Of a DNA stretch of 64,000 nucleotides, positions 1-11,231 are shown piece by piece; the first letter of the stretch is position 1, and each line of letters begins with the position of its first letter. Location of the stretch: positions 186,001 through 250,000 of the forward strand of contig JAMXBD010000643.1 in the NCBI GenBank assembly GCA_024138025.1. The letters are read 5' to 3'. The position numbers were made by a program, and so were the translations under genes. The notes beneath the pieces are model-generated. The model had not been told where the DNA came from. It saw only the letters and a list, made by a program, of their open reading frames with translations, and searched no databases. This DNA comes from Combretum micranthum. Its lineage: Eukaryota; Streptophyta; Magnoliopsida; Myrtales; Combretaceae.

Positions 1-355
1 CAAGCTTGATCCACGATCCATTCGTTGCATTTTTCTAGGTTACTCTTGTAGTCAATTGGGGTACCAATTTTATTCTCCTGAATGTCATAAATTTTATTTT
101 TGTCTAGATGTTCTTTCTTTGAATCTACCTCGTATTTTTTTTGCTTCATCTGTGTCTTCAGGAGACAAGTCTCCTACGAATTGTACTCTTCCTATGCTGC
201 CTCTTTTGCATTCACATGATTCATTGCCTCTTTCACTTCACATGATTCATTTTCAAAGGACTAAGGTGCTTCCATTACTATACCAACCTCATAGGATGCT
301 TCTATTAATTTGCCACCATCTTAAGGACTCCCTTATCTTAATCAGTCAGATTTGA
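1..355 (+). pseudogene. Copia integrase C-terminal fragment
   Basis: The frame beginning at base 2 reads KLDPRSIRCIFLGYS, then GYQFYSP and FFCLDVLSLN-like text. This is the typical C-terminal end of a Ty1/Copia integrase, just before the integrase-reverse transcriptase linker. The reading continues off the left edge of the window, so gag, protease and the integrase core lie outside. The frame closes at about 355. Bases 356-590 are a low-complexity, Ser/Pro-rich linker with stops, which is usual between integrase and reverse transcriptase. It belongs to the same element as the fragments at 590-1026, 4262-4671 and 5660-6348. It is non-functional because of stops and nested insertions. Confidence 0.85.
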
Positions 356-589
356 AAATTTATGTTTGTCAACAATAAGCTATCCTACAGGATTCTTCAC
401 CTCCACCATCTCCTCCTCTGAGCTCAAATCCTTCTTCAATTGATCTTGATTGTCCAACTACATGAGAAAAAGGTGAGCGTTCTATCCATCATCCTCTATC
501 AAATGTTTTAACATATTCTTTTCTCTCTTCATCTTGTGTCTCTTTTGTTGCATCATTATCTACCATCTTCATTTCGAATTCTATTTCAG

Positions 590-1026
590 AAGCCTTAGCT
601 CATTCCGGCTGGTTAGTTGCTATGCGAGAAGAAATGTCTGCTTTATATCATAATGATATGTGAGATCTTGTGTCTCTTCCTACTGGTAAATCTATAGTTG
701 GATGCCGATGGTATTCTCTATAAAAGTTCTACCTAATGGTACTATTGATCGATTAAAGGCACGTTTAGTTGCTAAGGCTTATACTCAAACATATAGTATT
801 GATTATTGGGACACCTTTTCACCGATAGCTAAGTTAACTTCGGTATGTCTTTTAATCTCACTTGATGCTACTTATCATTGGCCTCTGCATCAGTTAAACA
901 TCAAAAATGCATTTCTCCATGGTGATCTTAAAGAAGAAGTGTATATGGAACAACCACTAGGTTTTGTTGTTCGGGGAGAGACATGGTTAGTTTGTCGCTT
1001 GAAGAAATCTTTGTATGGGCTTAAAC
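590..1026 (+). pseudogene. Copia reverse transcriptase, N-terminal part
   Basis: Conceptual translation gives a WLVAMREEMSALYHN-like segment, a stop near 661, then VFSIKVLPNGTIDRLKARLVAK, DYWDTFSPIAK, NIKNAFLHGDLKEEVYMEQP and CRLKKSLYGLK. These are the RVT_2 (Copia reverse transcriptase) landmarks in order; the first catalytic aspartate normally lies in the segment here reading LNIKNAFLHG, where Asp has become Asn. The frame also shifts near 700. The text breaks off after YGLK because a 3.2-kb solo LTR is inserted at 1027. The next residues (QSPCAWFDRF) resume at 4262. The fragment is dead. Confidence 0.93.
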
Positions 1027-2052
1027 TAAAATACCCCAAACCTCTACCTAAGTTAAAAATTGAGTTTAAATAGATTAAAAATCAAATAAATTATAGGTTG
1101 TACTTAGACAAGTTGACGTAATTAGATTAATAATAGATTAATTTGAAATTTGAGATTTTGAATTCCTAAATCCCTACACATGTTGTTTAAATGTTTGGTG
1201 GATTCTTAGATCCCTAAACTTTAGCCTAAAATATCTTATTCTTAATCCCCGCCAATTTTGAAATCACTGCATATCTAAAAATATCAGTTCTTAAGCCAAG
1301 CTCAAATTGAATATCAATTTAATCTAAAGTAAGTTCCTAAATTAAGTTCTTATTTCAAGTTCTTAATTTCTAACCTATTGATTCAAAAATTATTTCCTAA
1401 ACACTTTCAAAACTAAAGATATTGATCTTAAAGTTCTAAACCCAATACCTTTACCCTTAAATATCCTAAATTTTATAATTATCCTTTCCTTTTTCTTATT
1501 CTTTTCTTTGTTTTCTCTTTCCCTTTCTTTCTCTCTTTTCTCCCTTTCTCTTTTTCTTTCTCTCATTTTCTCTCTTTTATTTCTCTAAATCTCAATTTCA
1601 AGAAGGATAGAAAAGAAATCAAGTTATAACTAAAGATAGGAAATGGGAATCAAGTTAAAAGTAGCTGCAACAACTATAAAAAGAAGTGTAGAGAAGATTA
1701 AGTGTGCATGTGGCTATCAAAATCTAAGTATAATTATTTTTCTTTGTTTTGATTGTTGCTACACTTGGAAAAGATGGATAAATGCTAAGAACTTATACGG
1801 TTTATGATAAAACTTATAAAGTTGTGGTATATGAACATGTATGTTAAAACTTAGGTTAGTATGTACATGTGTAGGTTAGATGATTGATGACTTGATTAGA
1901 TGATAGTGAAGTAGAAATATGCTTAGAAATGTTGCTTAGACTTGATATGAGTTGATATGATACTTATACAATGTTAGGATGAAGTATGATGTGTTTAAAA
2001 AGTTAAATTTTGAGAAAGAAACAAGGGAATTCGTGATAGTAGGCAAGGGGTC

Positions 2053-2273
2053 AATCATGGGCGTGATTAAGGCCTTGGTAGGCTTGGGTTAGATGATTTT
2101 TCATAATCATGGGTGTGATTTTTAACCAGTGGCTCAGTTTTGAAAACTTTCCATTAATCAAGGGCGTGATCTAGCTCTTGCTAGCCTTGAATTGTTTTTA
2201 AACTTCAAAATTTTAAAGTCATGGGCATGATTGAAAGAATATTAAAAAATTTTTGCTAATCACGGCCGTGATC
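2053..2273. repeat. Cluster of short palindromes inside LTR family A
   Basis: Five short inverted repeats lie about 40-60 bp apart: AATCATGGGCGTGATT (2053), AATCATGGGTGTGATT (2105), AATCAAGGGCGTGAT (2156), a weaker GTCATGGGCATGAT (2219) and ATCACGGCCGTGAT (2259). The last is a perfect 14-bp palindrome. All share the ATCA...TGAT arms. They could form short hairpins or bind a dimeric factor. Function is unknown. Confidence 0.8.
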
Positions 2274-2880
2274 CATCCCTTATTAGCCTCAGGTTGGTCA
2301 GAAACTTCAAAACTCAAAAATAACAAGCTTGATTCTTAGCTCAGTGGCCATGTTTTGTCAACTTTCCAAAAATCACAAGCATGACTTATGTTTCCACTAC
2401 ATTGACAATGTTTCATATTTTTATTATAACTTTTCCATCTAAACTCAGATTAAGGTGATTCAAAATGTTACGAAAAACTTAAAAAAAGATCTACATCTTT
2501 TATGTTTTAAGCTTTTGCAAATTCTAAAAGTATTAAGGTCTAAATTTTATTTATTTCTATCTTCTACATATCCAAACAAAGTTGAAAACTTGTGTTTACG
2601 AGTTAAGTGTTTGTAGTTAAGTATAATATAAACTTAGCTAATAAACCTAAGTTCAACTTGACTAAATGAACTTAAATAAGTTAAAATGAATTAGATTAAT
2701 TAAGTTTAATCAACTTGGCTATGATTAAGATAATATTGGTTTAACTTGGAATAGGCTTAGAACAATATGTTAGGATAACCAAGGATAATATTGGGAATTT
2801 CAAATGTATGATTTTTGGGCAAATGAGTCTTTTTGAATATGAATGATTTGATGATGCTTTTGTAATAAATGACTATAAAC

Positions 2881-2899
2881 AAAAAAAAAAAAAAAAAAC
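2881..2899 (+). repeat. Poly(A) run
   Basis: A run of about 19 A residues inside the family A solo LTR. No function is claimed. Confidence 0.9.
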
Positions 2900-4261
2900 T
2901 TTGAAAAACAATGGAGAATATCTTGGCAGGGTGACCTTCGCAATCATGATGGGGTTTCTACTTAGTGTATGATCAAATAAGATTCTAAAATGAGTTTGAT
3001 ATAAGTGGATATTTAATTAGATTTTTTATATGAGTTTAATTCTTAAATCTACAAACATGGATACTTGAATTATCTTTTGAGATGGATTCTAAAATACCCT
3101 CTATCTCTATTTGGATTTTGAATATAAAGATACGCATGATGTGCTTGTTGGTTGTTTAGGATAGGCATATATATCTTAATGGTCTAAAACTTAAAGACGG
3201 ACTTTGAGTGTTACTTATGCATGTGCCGTTGAATCCGGTCCGAGGAGTGACAACATTATCCTAAGGGGGAATCGTAGTTTAGGTGCTTAGGCCACCCTGG
3301 TCATAATGCAATGACATAGATAAGTGGCTTAGCGGTAGATGATGGGGCAAACAGTATCAGTGTAATTAAGCTTGGGGTGAAGTAACATGATTTAGTTTAT
3401 TTTTATGGGACCAATTAAACTAAGTGATGTAAGGATTGAGATAAGTAAAGAGTGAGCAACAGCTTTGAACCCTAGATGAGGCTATTTCCTCTTTTTTGAT
3501 TAGATATAAGGGATATAGATATTTAAGCTGCCTATATCAACCCCCTAAGTAACTGCTATTACTCAAGACCCTAGGTTTCCAAGATTGTTTCAAAGTGTGA
3601 GTGCTCCAATATTGATTTGTTTACATAAAAAAAAAAAGATAATAACTTATTGTTTGATGTATTGCATTTAGATTAAGTTTGTGTGCCATCTCGTTTGTGT
3701 TTGTGTTATTGTATTAGGCTTTGGCTCATTGTTGTCGTTGTTGTCGTCTTCTTTCCAAGTGTTGTTTTGTTGATGATGGTGATTTGTTGATGATGATGAA
3801 GTTTATGGCGGTGGTATTGATGATAATTTTTTTTTTTTTTTTGGAGTATGAGATGTTGGGAAGGATTTGTTAGAGTGTGAGTGAGTTAAGATCTCGAGAT
3901 TTTATTTTGTTCTTCTTTTGATTAAGGCTAGATTTATTCTTCAGAAATATGTAATATTCTTTTAACGAGCTTGTTGGAGCCCGAGTTTTGTAACTTAAGT
4001 TTTTAAAGCTTTGTTTACCATTGTGAAAAGTATAGGTGATACCTGATGGTATAATTTTGTTTGTAAGAAGATTATCTACTAATGAGAGTAGTTTAATATA
4101 TGTTTTATAAAGTTCATTTTATAAATTTTAAGTCTGGATGTTTTGAGAATCTAATTATAGAATTTCGTAATTTAAAATGTGGCTAGTAAATGTTCACGAT
4201 AAACATATCATTTAAGGAAGCTTGTGCGTGTAATACTTAGGATATTATACATTGCATTACA

Positions 4262-4671
4262 TAAACAATCTCCATGTGCTTGGTTTGATAGATTTAGTTC
4301 AGTTGTGTTTGAATTTGGTCTTCATAGATGTAATTTAGATCATTTTTTGTTTTATTGATAGTGTGATGGTAAGAAAATTATATTGGTTGTATATGTTGAT
4401 GATTATTATTTCAGGAGATGATCATGTAGGCATTGAGAAATTGAAGGATTTCTTACATAAGAAATTATAAACCAAAGACATGGGTAGTTTGAAATATTTC
4501 CTTAGATTGAAGTTGCTCGATGCAAGCAAGGAATATATCTCTCTAAATGAAAGTACGTGCTTGATTTATTGTCTGAAATTGGTTTAATTGGAGCAAAACC
4601 AGTTGATTCCCCTATGGATCCCAATGTCAAGCTCTTATCTAATGAAGGAGATGCTCTAAGTGAACCAGAAA
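4262..4671 (+). pseudogene. Copia reverse transcriptase, C-terminal part
   Basis: After the solo LTR the Copia reading resumes with QSPCAWFDRF, HRCNLDHFLFY, and the YVDD catalytic box encoded at about 4392-4403. This is followed after a one-base frame shift by IISGDDHVGIEKLKDFL, then DMGSLKYFLRLK and PMDPNVKLLSNEGDALSEPE (partly in shifted frames). At least one frameshift and several stops are present. The text stops at EPE, where the next solo LTR (4672-5659) is inserted. Family assignment is firm; activity is excluded. Confidence 0.92.
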
Positions 4672-5659
4672 TGATGTGTCTAAGAGAACAATCACTAGGA
4701 CATCAATAAGAAAACCAATAAAAGAACCTAGGATATCATGAACGACAAGGAAAAATGAATCTTTATGTAACCTAGATTATGCACAAAGAAAGTAAATTGG
4801 ATATAATACGAACAAGAAATAGATATTACTCATAACCACTCATTGATGTTTGTACACATCATAATTCAAAGATTGATAAGAGAAAAATTCGCCACAATCA
4901 CTAAGGATCGATAAGAATTAGGATTTTTCTCTAAGAGAAAGAAATTTCATTCAATTCATCAAAATCATCCTTATTACGTCAATGGAACTTCCTATTTATA
5001 CTAATTCCTGATATGTAAAATAGGAAAGATATCTCAGACAAAATAGGAAAATAACAAAAATATCAATATCTATCAGAATGATAAAATAAAACTAATAAAA
5101 GAAAGATTTAAATATGTCTAAAATAGGAAAATAGATTTAAATTTATCTAAAAGTCATTCTGATTGCGCGCCAAATATCGTAGAATGATCCATGAGCATAA
5201 ACTTGATATAAATAACACTGCGATGTCCACTACTGTTAAATAAGCTCTGTCGAGGGTATGGTCGAGGGCTCAACCAAAGACATGCTAGGGCTCAACCAAT
5301 TCTATGGAATCTAATAGATTTTTTCGAAGGCATAGTCGAGGGCTCAACCAATTACTTATTGGCCGCAACGGCTTCCAGTTTAGCTTCGATGACTTCCAAT
5401 GCGTGATTCCTCTTATTCTGCTACTTTCGAAGCACAAGTCGAGGGCTTCTTTCCTCTGCTTTCATTACTTCATTCTTCATGTTCTTCCTTCAATGTTAAC
5501 AGATTACACTCCACATATTCATGCTCTACATGCAATCCATAGGTTGAGATATATATATGTCCATTCTGCTCCAAACAATTTTTCATCACTCTCGACACTA
5601 GATTTTGCAATCATCTAGCTCTGGACCTTGTAATAAGACTTTCAAGTCAATTCCCATCA
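4672..5659. mobile_element. Solo LTR-like insertion in Copia (988 bp)
   Basis: The Copia coding text is interrupted between EPE and RKLVGKLHYL. The inserted block begins TGATGTGTC and ends TTCCCATCA, so it has TG...CA ends. It is flanked by AGAAA (4667-4671) and AAAAA (5660-5664), a 5-bp TSD with one mismatch. The ancestral site fits an uninterrupted Copia pol. There is no coding region; the 104-codon open frame at 5304-5618 shows no recognisable domain. It is probably a solo LTR of a different retrotransposon. Confidence 0.72.
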
Positions 5660-6348
5660 AAAAAGATAAAGAAAGTTAGTTGGCAAGCTCCATTATCTTA
5701 CTATGACATGTCCTGATATATCATTTGCAGTCAGTGTAATTAGTCAATTCATGGGTTCACCTTGTGCTAGCCATTGGAATGCTGTTATTCGTATTTTACA
5801 TTATTTGAAAGGATCTTCAAGTCGAGGTATTTTGTATAAAGACCATGGACATGTTAATATTGTTGGATACACAGATGCAGACTGGGTAGGTTCACTATTA
5901 GACAGGAGATCAAACATAGGTTATTGTGTATTTGTTAGTGGTAATCTTGCTTCATAGAAGAGTAAGAAGTAGATTGTGGCAGCAAGATCAAGTGTAGGGT
6001 CAGAATACAGAGCCATTGCATTCACAATTTGTGAATTGCTTTAGTTTAAGCATTTTCCAGAAGAGCTTGGGTTTCCACAGACACAACTAATGAAGTTGAT
6101 ATGTGATAATCAGGCTACTCTACGCATAGCATTAAATCTAGTATTTCATGCATACAAAACACATTGAGATCGATTGTCACTTCACTTTGTTTGTGAAAAA
6201 TTATTGAATAAAGAAATTGATACGTATAACGTGAAGGCAAAAGACGAACTTGCTAATATATTCATCAAGTCACTTCGAGGGATTCGAATGAATTACATAT
6301 GTATCAAACTAGGAGCATATGATATATATGCTCTGGCCTGAGAGGGAG
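5660..6348 (+). pseudogene. Copia RNase H region
   Basis: Reads RKLVGKLHYL (one internal stop upstream), then TCPDISFAVSVISQFMGSP, HWNAVIRILHYLKG, GYTDADWVGS, RRSNIGYCVFVSGN, SSVGSEYRAIA, CDNQATLRIA and DRLSLHFVCEKL. This is the Ty1/Copia RNase H in normal order, carrying the DADW box that normally holds an active-site Asp. Stops interrupt it near 5955, 5970, 6043 and 6166. It ends at IKLGAYDIYALA, the usual Copia C-terminus (normally Asp rather than a stop-prone variant). A purine tract (about 6339-6348) follows directly and should be the polypurine tract. Confidence 0.92.
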
Positions 6349-6660
6349 TATTAGGATAATTTAAATTAAATTAGTCAAGGACAAAATTGTAATTTCACCT
6401 TCATGATGTGCTAGGGTTAATAATACCCTAACACACTTTTTACCTTTAACACTATTTCAAGACTAAAAATCCATAAGTCTAGCTTGCAGAGCATAACAAT
6501 ACTCCAACCGTCCATAAGTAAAGATAGAATTGACACTTACAGATTATTAGTTGTTTGCTTCAGCATGATACACCTCGCTTTTATTCTTGATACAGCTGCT
6601 TCTAAGAAAGCCACTTATCATGCAAATGCTCTTCACTGAGCACATTTAATTTTAAATTCT
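6349..6660 (+). mobile_element. 3' LTR of the Copia element (right end uncertain)
   Basis: Directly after the polypurine tract AGAGGGAG comes TATTAGGATAATTT, the expected position and style of a Copia LTR start (TGTTAGGA... in many elements, here TG changed to TA). The 5' LTR lies outside the window, so the right end cannot be fixed by comparison. The end given is a guess based on common Copia LTR lengths. Confidence 0.5.
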
Positions 6661-7401
6661 TTGTGCCTCAATAATTAAGAGTGCAATTATATTGTAGTTA
6701 CGGATGTTATACTCTCCCCTATTCATAGCAACAACACATCCTTCGTCAATGACGAATAAATCAAGGTATGATAATAGCTTGATTTACATACTTCGTACTA
6801 AAAAATGTTACGTTTACTGTCAAGTTGGCAGGGATCAAGCAGCAGATTGCACTGAGTTTGATAGGAAATTGGAAAAGTAAAGAGCAACCACGACAAGCTA
6901 AACTTCACCCCCAAGACCCAAGTTGCTGCTGCTTTTTCTTTGAGTCCTTGACTCTAGATCCGCGTACTTTCAAACGTTGTCATTCGCAAGTGGAATGCAA
7001 CTTGTCTAGTTTTTCCCTCAAAATTTATGAAGTAAGCGATATATCCACATGAGGTATAGACCCCTTCTAGTTTTCCATTACACATAGAGTGCGTTAGGTG
7101 ACAGATACTTCAATTTTTTCACTGAAGTTTTATAACTTTGAGCAAAAGATCTGTTGAACAAGTGAAATGGCTAATCAATGAAATTGTATTACAACCATTT
7201 TTCGTCCTATATATGTCGGTGATTATGCTTAACTTAGAACTTTGCATGGAGAACTAGCCAATATTACAATCTATTCATTTTAGTGAAGAAAGGACCAAGT
7301 TTTCCTATCAAACCTATTATAAACAAAGAAATAGGAATCCATGAAGGATAAAATGGTTAGCTTATCCTCATTTCCTTAAAAGGAGATTGTTAAAGTAAAC
7401 T
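6661..7401. other. Stretch with no supported gene
   Basis: AT-rich spacer between the Copia element and the inverted-repeat element. A 75-codon open frame (6825-7052) has no recognisable domain. Nothing else can be supported. Confidence 0.6.
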
Positions 7402-7411
7402 AGCTATATCT

Positions 7412-8144
7412 AGACATAGGCATGGTTTGATTTCAAATCAGAACCAAACCCAAATCAGTTGGTTGGTTCCAAAACCGGCTATGGAACTACTGGTTTTACG
7501 GTTTCTAGATGATTCTTTAGCCTAGAATCGATGGAACTAATAGTTTCACCCGGTTTCATTGAAACAAATAAATAAATAAGTAAAATATTAAATATATAAT
7601 TATTAATATCTAAATTATTCCATATAAATAGTAAAATTTATTACTTATGCATAATATTTATTATGTTATTATTAACAATACAAATAAATATAGCTTAAAA
7701 TCATATATAATTAGTTTAAATAAACTTCTCCTAAAACAAAATTCATTTTCTTAATAATATGAGACTATTTTTTACATTATAATTTTCTTTTTATCTTCTA
7801 GAGCATTTTACAATATTATATACTAACTATAATTGATATTGAATGTATTTGTATACATATAAATGTGTATTTTAATTAAACTTTTAAAAATTTTGATTAA
7901 ATAATTTAATACTATTAGATTCGATAATTATTTTAACTTTAAAATTTATTTTATTAAAAATTAAAATTTTTTATTTTTTATTTAAAAGAAAAAAACAGTT
8001 CTGTGGTTTCAAAACTGAAACCAGAACCGACTGCTCCATGGAACCAGACTAGAACCATGTGAGACGGTTTCAATTTCGGTTCCTCAATTTTAAGACCTGG
8101 TTCCGATTTCGATTCGATTCGATTCTAGAACCATGACAATGTCT
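7412..8144. mobile_element. Inverted-repeat element (733 bp), Mutator-like by TSD length
   Basis: A perfect 10-bp direct repeat AGCTATATCT flanks the block (7402-7411 and 8145-8154). The ends are inverted repeats: left AGACATAGGCATGGTTT, right (reverse complement) AGACATTGTCATGGTTC, matching at 14 of 17 positions. The subterminal parts carry repeated GGTTTC/GGTTCC motifs in opposite orientations. The centre is very AT-rich and non-coding. A 9-10 bp TSD is typical of Mutator-like elements and 8 bp of hAT, so a non-autonomous MULE/MITE is the best call. Confidence 0.75.
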
Positions 8145-8154
8145 AGCTATATCT

Positions 8155-8812
8155 ATCAGTTATTTGGCCCAAAAAAGTTATAAATATCAAACGCACTCCA
8201 CTTGAATCAGGCATTCAGCAAAACAATTTTTGACAAGCCAATACAGTGGTAGATAAAAATTTAAAGAATGGACTTAAATCCAATGTCTCCTTTAGAGGCT
8301 TATTATTCTTACATAAATACAACATGGGAAACCATTTTTTGGTTACCCAGAAAGATATGTGAAAAACTACAATTGGAGTCCACGTTGTGTGTAATCTATC
8401 CCGCCGGAAGAGCATTCACTATATATCCTTTAGCATCACCTAAATCATATGGCATATTTCTCATTGTGTTTCCCACTTGAATCTATACCTAACAAAGTCG
8501 ACATCTGGAAGAAGCAAGTCTGCTGCTATAGATGCAGGCTTTGAGGAGCAGCTATAGGGCTAGTCAAATAAGTTTATTTATATAAAAAAAAAAAAAGAAA
8601 AAATAAAAGGAAGAGGGGGGGACAAAAAAAAGGCCCCGTCACCTACAATTTGTAAGTTTTGTCCTCAAGCTTTCCTCCAAAGCATGTAAGCTTTGAACAT
8701 ATTAACTGTATTCACCTTTTATGGTATAACAAATGAATTGAGCGAATGAGTTGCATACTCAACGATCGACCGGTGAAGCTAATCATCGGAAGAAATCAGA
8801 ACCCAAATTTGC
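8155..8812. other. Region downstream of the zinc-finger gene
   Basis: The minus-strand gene ends at 8813, so the right part of this stretch may be its 3' untranslated region. A-rich and G-rich runs occur at 8582-8633. Small overlapping open frames on both strands (8215-8480) show no domain. Confidence 0.5.
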
Positions 8813-11190
8813 CTACAGTACAATATCCTTTCGGAATTTCTTTCTTCTGCACCTGCAATTGAAGCAAAAGAGAGTTCATGTAATGATGTAAGCATTTGAA
8901 CTAGCATAACATTGAAAGATCATCAACTAACTCCTTGTGTGGTATCTAGCTTCAAAGTATTCCCTTTCATAAACCTATACAATAATTAGAATCATCTGAG
9001 TCAACAGCTTGTATCACTCATATGACTTCATTAATAGGCTCATTCTGTTTTATAAATGACCAGAAATCAAAGATATAAGATCAAGGAAGGTGTAAAACCA
9101 GAAATAGGCAACCCATTGGATATTACCCTTTCTTTTAGCATGTATTGACCTCTTTCATATAAGTGAGCCTACCAACAAGCTCTGACAAGGAATATAGATC
9201 AAAATAGGACTTCAGAAAATGAAAACCTCCATAACACATCAAGATGCAACCAGTGTGATAAATGTGGACTAACCTCTGAGAAGAGATATAGCCATCGACT
9301 GCACTCGTCTTGTCAGCATCGAAGAAAAACCATTGATCATCAGATGTTACTGAATCCCGGTTTCCAATTTCTATTCCACAAATAAGGTAAAATCATTAAC
9401 AGCTCAAATATTACCTGTCAATTTCATCATAAATACGAAGCAGAGAACTAAAACCAACCTTGAAGCAAAATGTCCGGCTCATCTGTAAAAGATTTCAACT
9501 TCCAAAATACACGACCATCGGCATCCACAATCACAGATTCCGTCCTAATGACATCAGATACCTGCGGCTCTATGTAGTCCATGGAAAGGCATGTAGCATC
9601 ATCAGAATAAATAAACAAAGAAAAACATAAAACCATAAGAACTTGAAATAAGTACCCTATATACCAATGTTCTGTGATTTAATACTCATATAGCTGTCCA
9701 ATCATCAATAGCATTCAGCTATATATGTCTAACATAAGTTTCCAGAGGCCAGGCAGCTAAGTGATAGTAATCAACAAAGAGTTATCTGACTCAACATTGA
9801 AACCTCTTTTATTAACATAGAAAAGAAATAAAAACTTCCCAAGTCCTGACTTTATTGTCCTCTCAAAAAGTACCTTAAAGAAAACCATAGTAATTTGGCA
9901 GTATCAAGATGATATTAGCACGATTTGTATACTGGAAGATAATGCAGAAAGATAATGCTTGATGATAAGACTATATTCTAGGCACAAGATTCAGAAATCT
10001 CAAATTTTTCCGATAAAAGGTAATGACAATATATTGCAGTGAAGAGAGGAGGAGGATAGGGAGGGGGGGAGGGGGGGTTGGGGTGGTTGGAGGCAGCCGC
10101 ATCATAGTCGGCATATTTTGAGGAGCAACTACACAACTAGAACTTTTAATACTCAAGAATTTGCATTCTTACACCCTTTTGTACAGCACTAACAGCAACT
10201 GCTAGAGAATGTTAAGTTCGCAAAGGGGTTGACGGCATCTATCTTGTGTTTCTGTGATGTTTCTAGCCAATTGTTTACAGAAACCTCACCTCCAAGTCAT
10301 GCAACATGTCTTATGTCTAAGAAGCAACATCAATAACTAGTCTCTTCATCATTAATTTTATAGAATCCACACAAAGTAGTCACATGTCAATGAGCAACTG
10401 GTTTTTAAATCTGATCAGTATTCCAGCATCTATGCAATTAAATACTCAAATAGCTGTTCATGATCAAAAAAGAACAGTTGTGTATGTCTCCCATAAGTTT
10501 CAAAAAAATCAGGCAGTTCTTAAAATCAAGTGCTAGTAATTAACACAAGTTACCCAACTCAACATCAAAAGTTCTCTAATTAACATAAAGAAGAATACTA
10601 AGCTTTGCCTTCCCAGGACCCCTAAAAAAAACCATAGAAAACCATACTATCTGACAGAATGAGATAGCATTATTGCAAGAATAACTAGCTATTATTCCAA
10701 TCATCACGAAGAAAAACAGCATGCATGCATGTAGATGAAGATAAAACTTAACAGCCTCATGATAGGTAATATCTCAGGGACAAGATTCAGAACTATCAAA
10801 TTGGTAGTAGTCATGAAAAATGATGATTATAATTTTTTCTTTGTTTTTTCACTTTTTTGGCCAAAAATGATAATTATAAATTTGAAACAAAAAATTGCAC
10901 TCTGAATATTACCTTGAAAATCTATTTAAATACAATTATAAATCTATTCCCCAATTTATTTTTTATTTTTTATTTTTTTGATACTGTAACAATTTGCATT
11001 TTTACACCAGCAGTGCAGCTGACTGCTGGGTATAGTAAAACACCCAAAGGTGCCTATTGCATCTTGGTAATATTTCCAGCCAAAGCATACATGGAAAAAA
11101 AAAAAAAAAAAAAAAAAAGGCCAAAATCATGCAAATACATCTTGTATTTAAGAAGAAAGTATCAAAAACTTCTCTCTTCTTTCAATAAAG

Positions 11191-11231
<41 letters not shown>

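Larger units (their letters stand above)
1027..4261 (+). mobile_element. Solo LTR, family A, copy 1 (3,235 bp)
   Basis: A large insertion splits the Copia reverse transcriptase exactly between YGLK and QSPCAWF. It is flanked by the 5-bp direct repeat TAAAC (1022-1026 and 4262-4266), starts TAAAATACCCCAAAC and ends GCATTACA. The second copy of the family (46607-50346) starts TGAAATACCCCAAAC and ends CTTTACA, so the terminal dinucleotide here was originally TG. Shared landmarks include GGCAGGGTGACCTTCGCA near 2925, ATATCAACCCCCTAAG near 3534 and GTGTGAGTGCTCCA near 3594. No coding capacity, primer-binding site or second LTR is present. It is best read as a solo LTR of a Gypsy-type element with unusually long LTRs. 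The strand is inferred from the start sequence. Confidence 0.85.

Noticed and set aside
10857..11216. 119-codon open frame on the plus strand
   Set aside because: It runs through poly(A) and (AT)n tracts in an intron of the minus-strand gene, with no domain.
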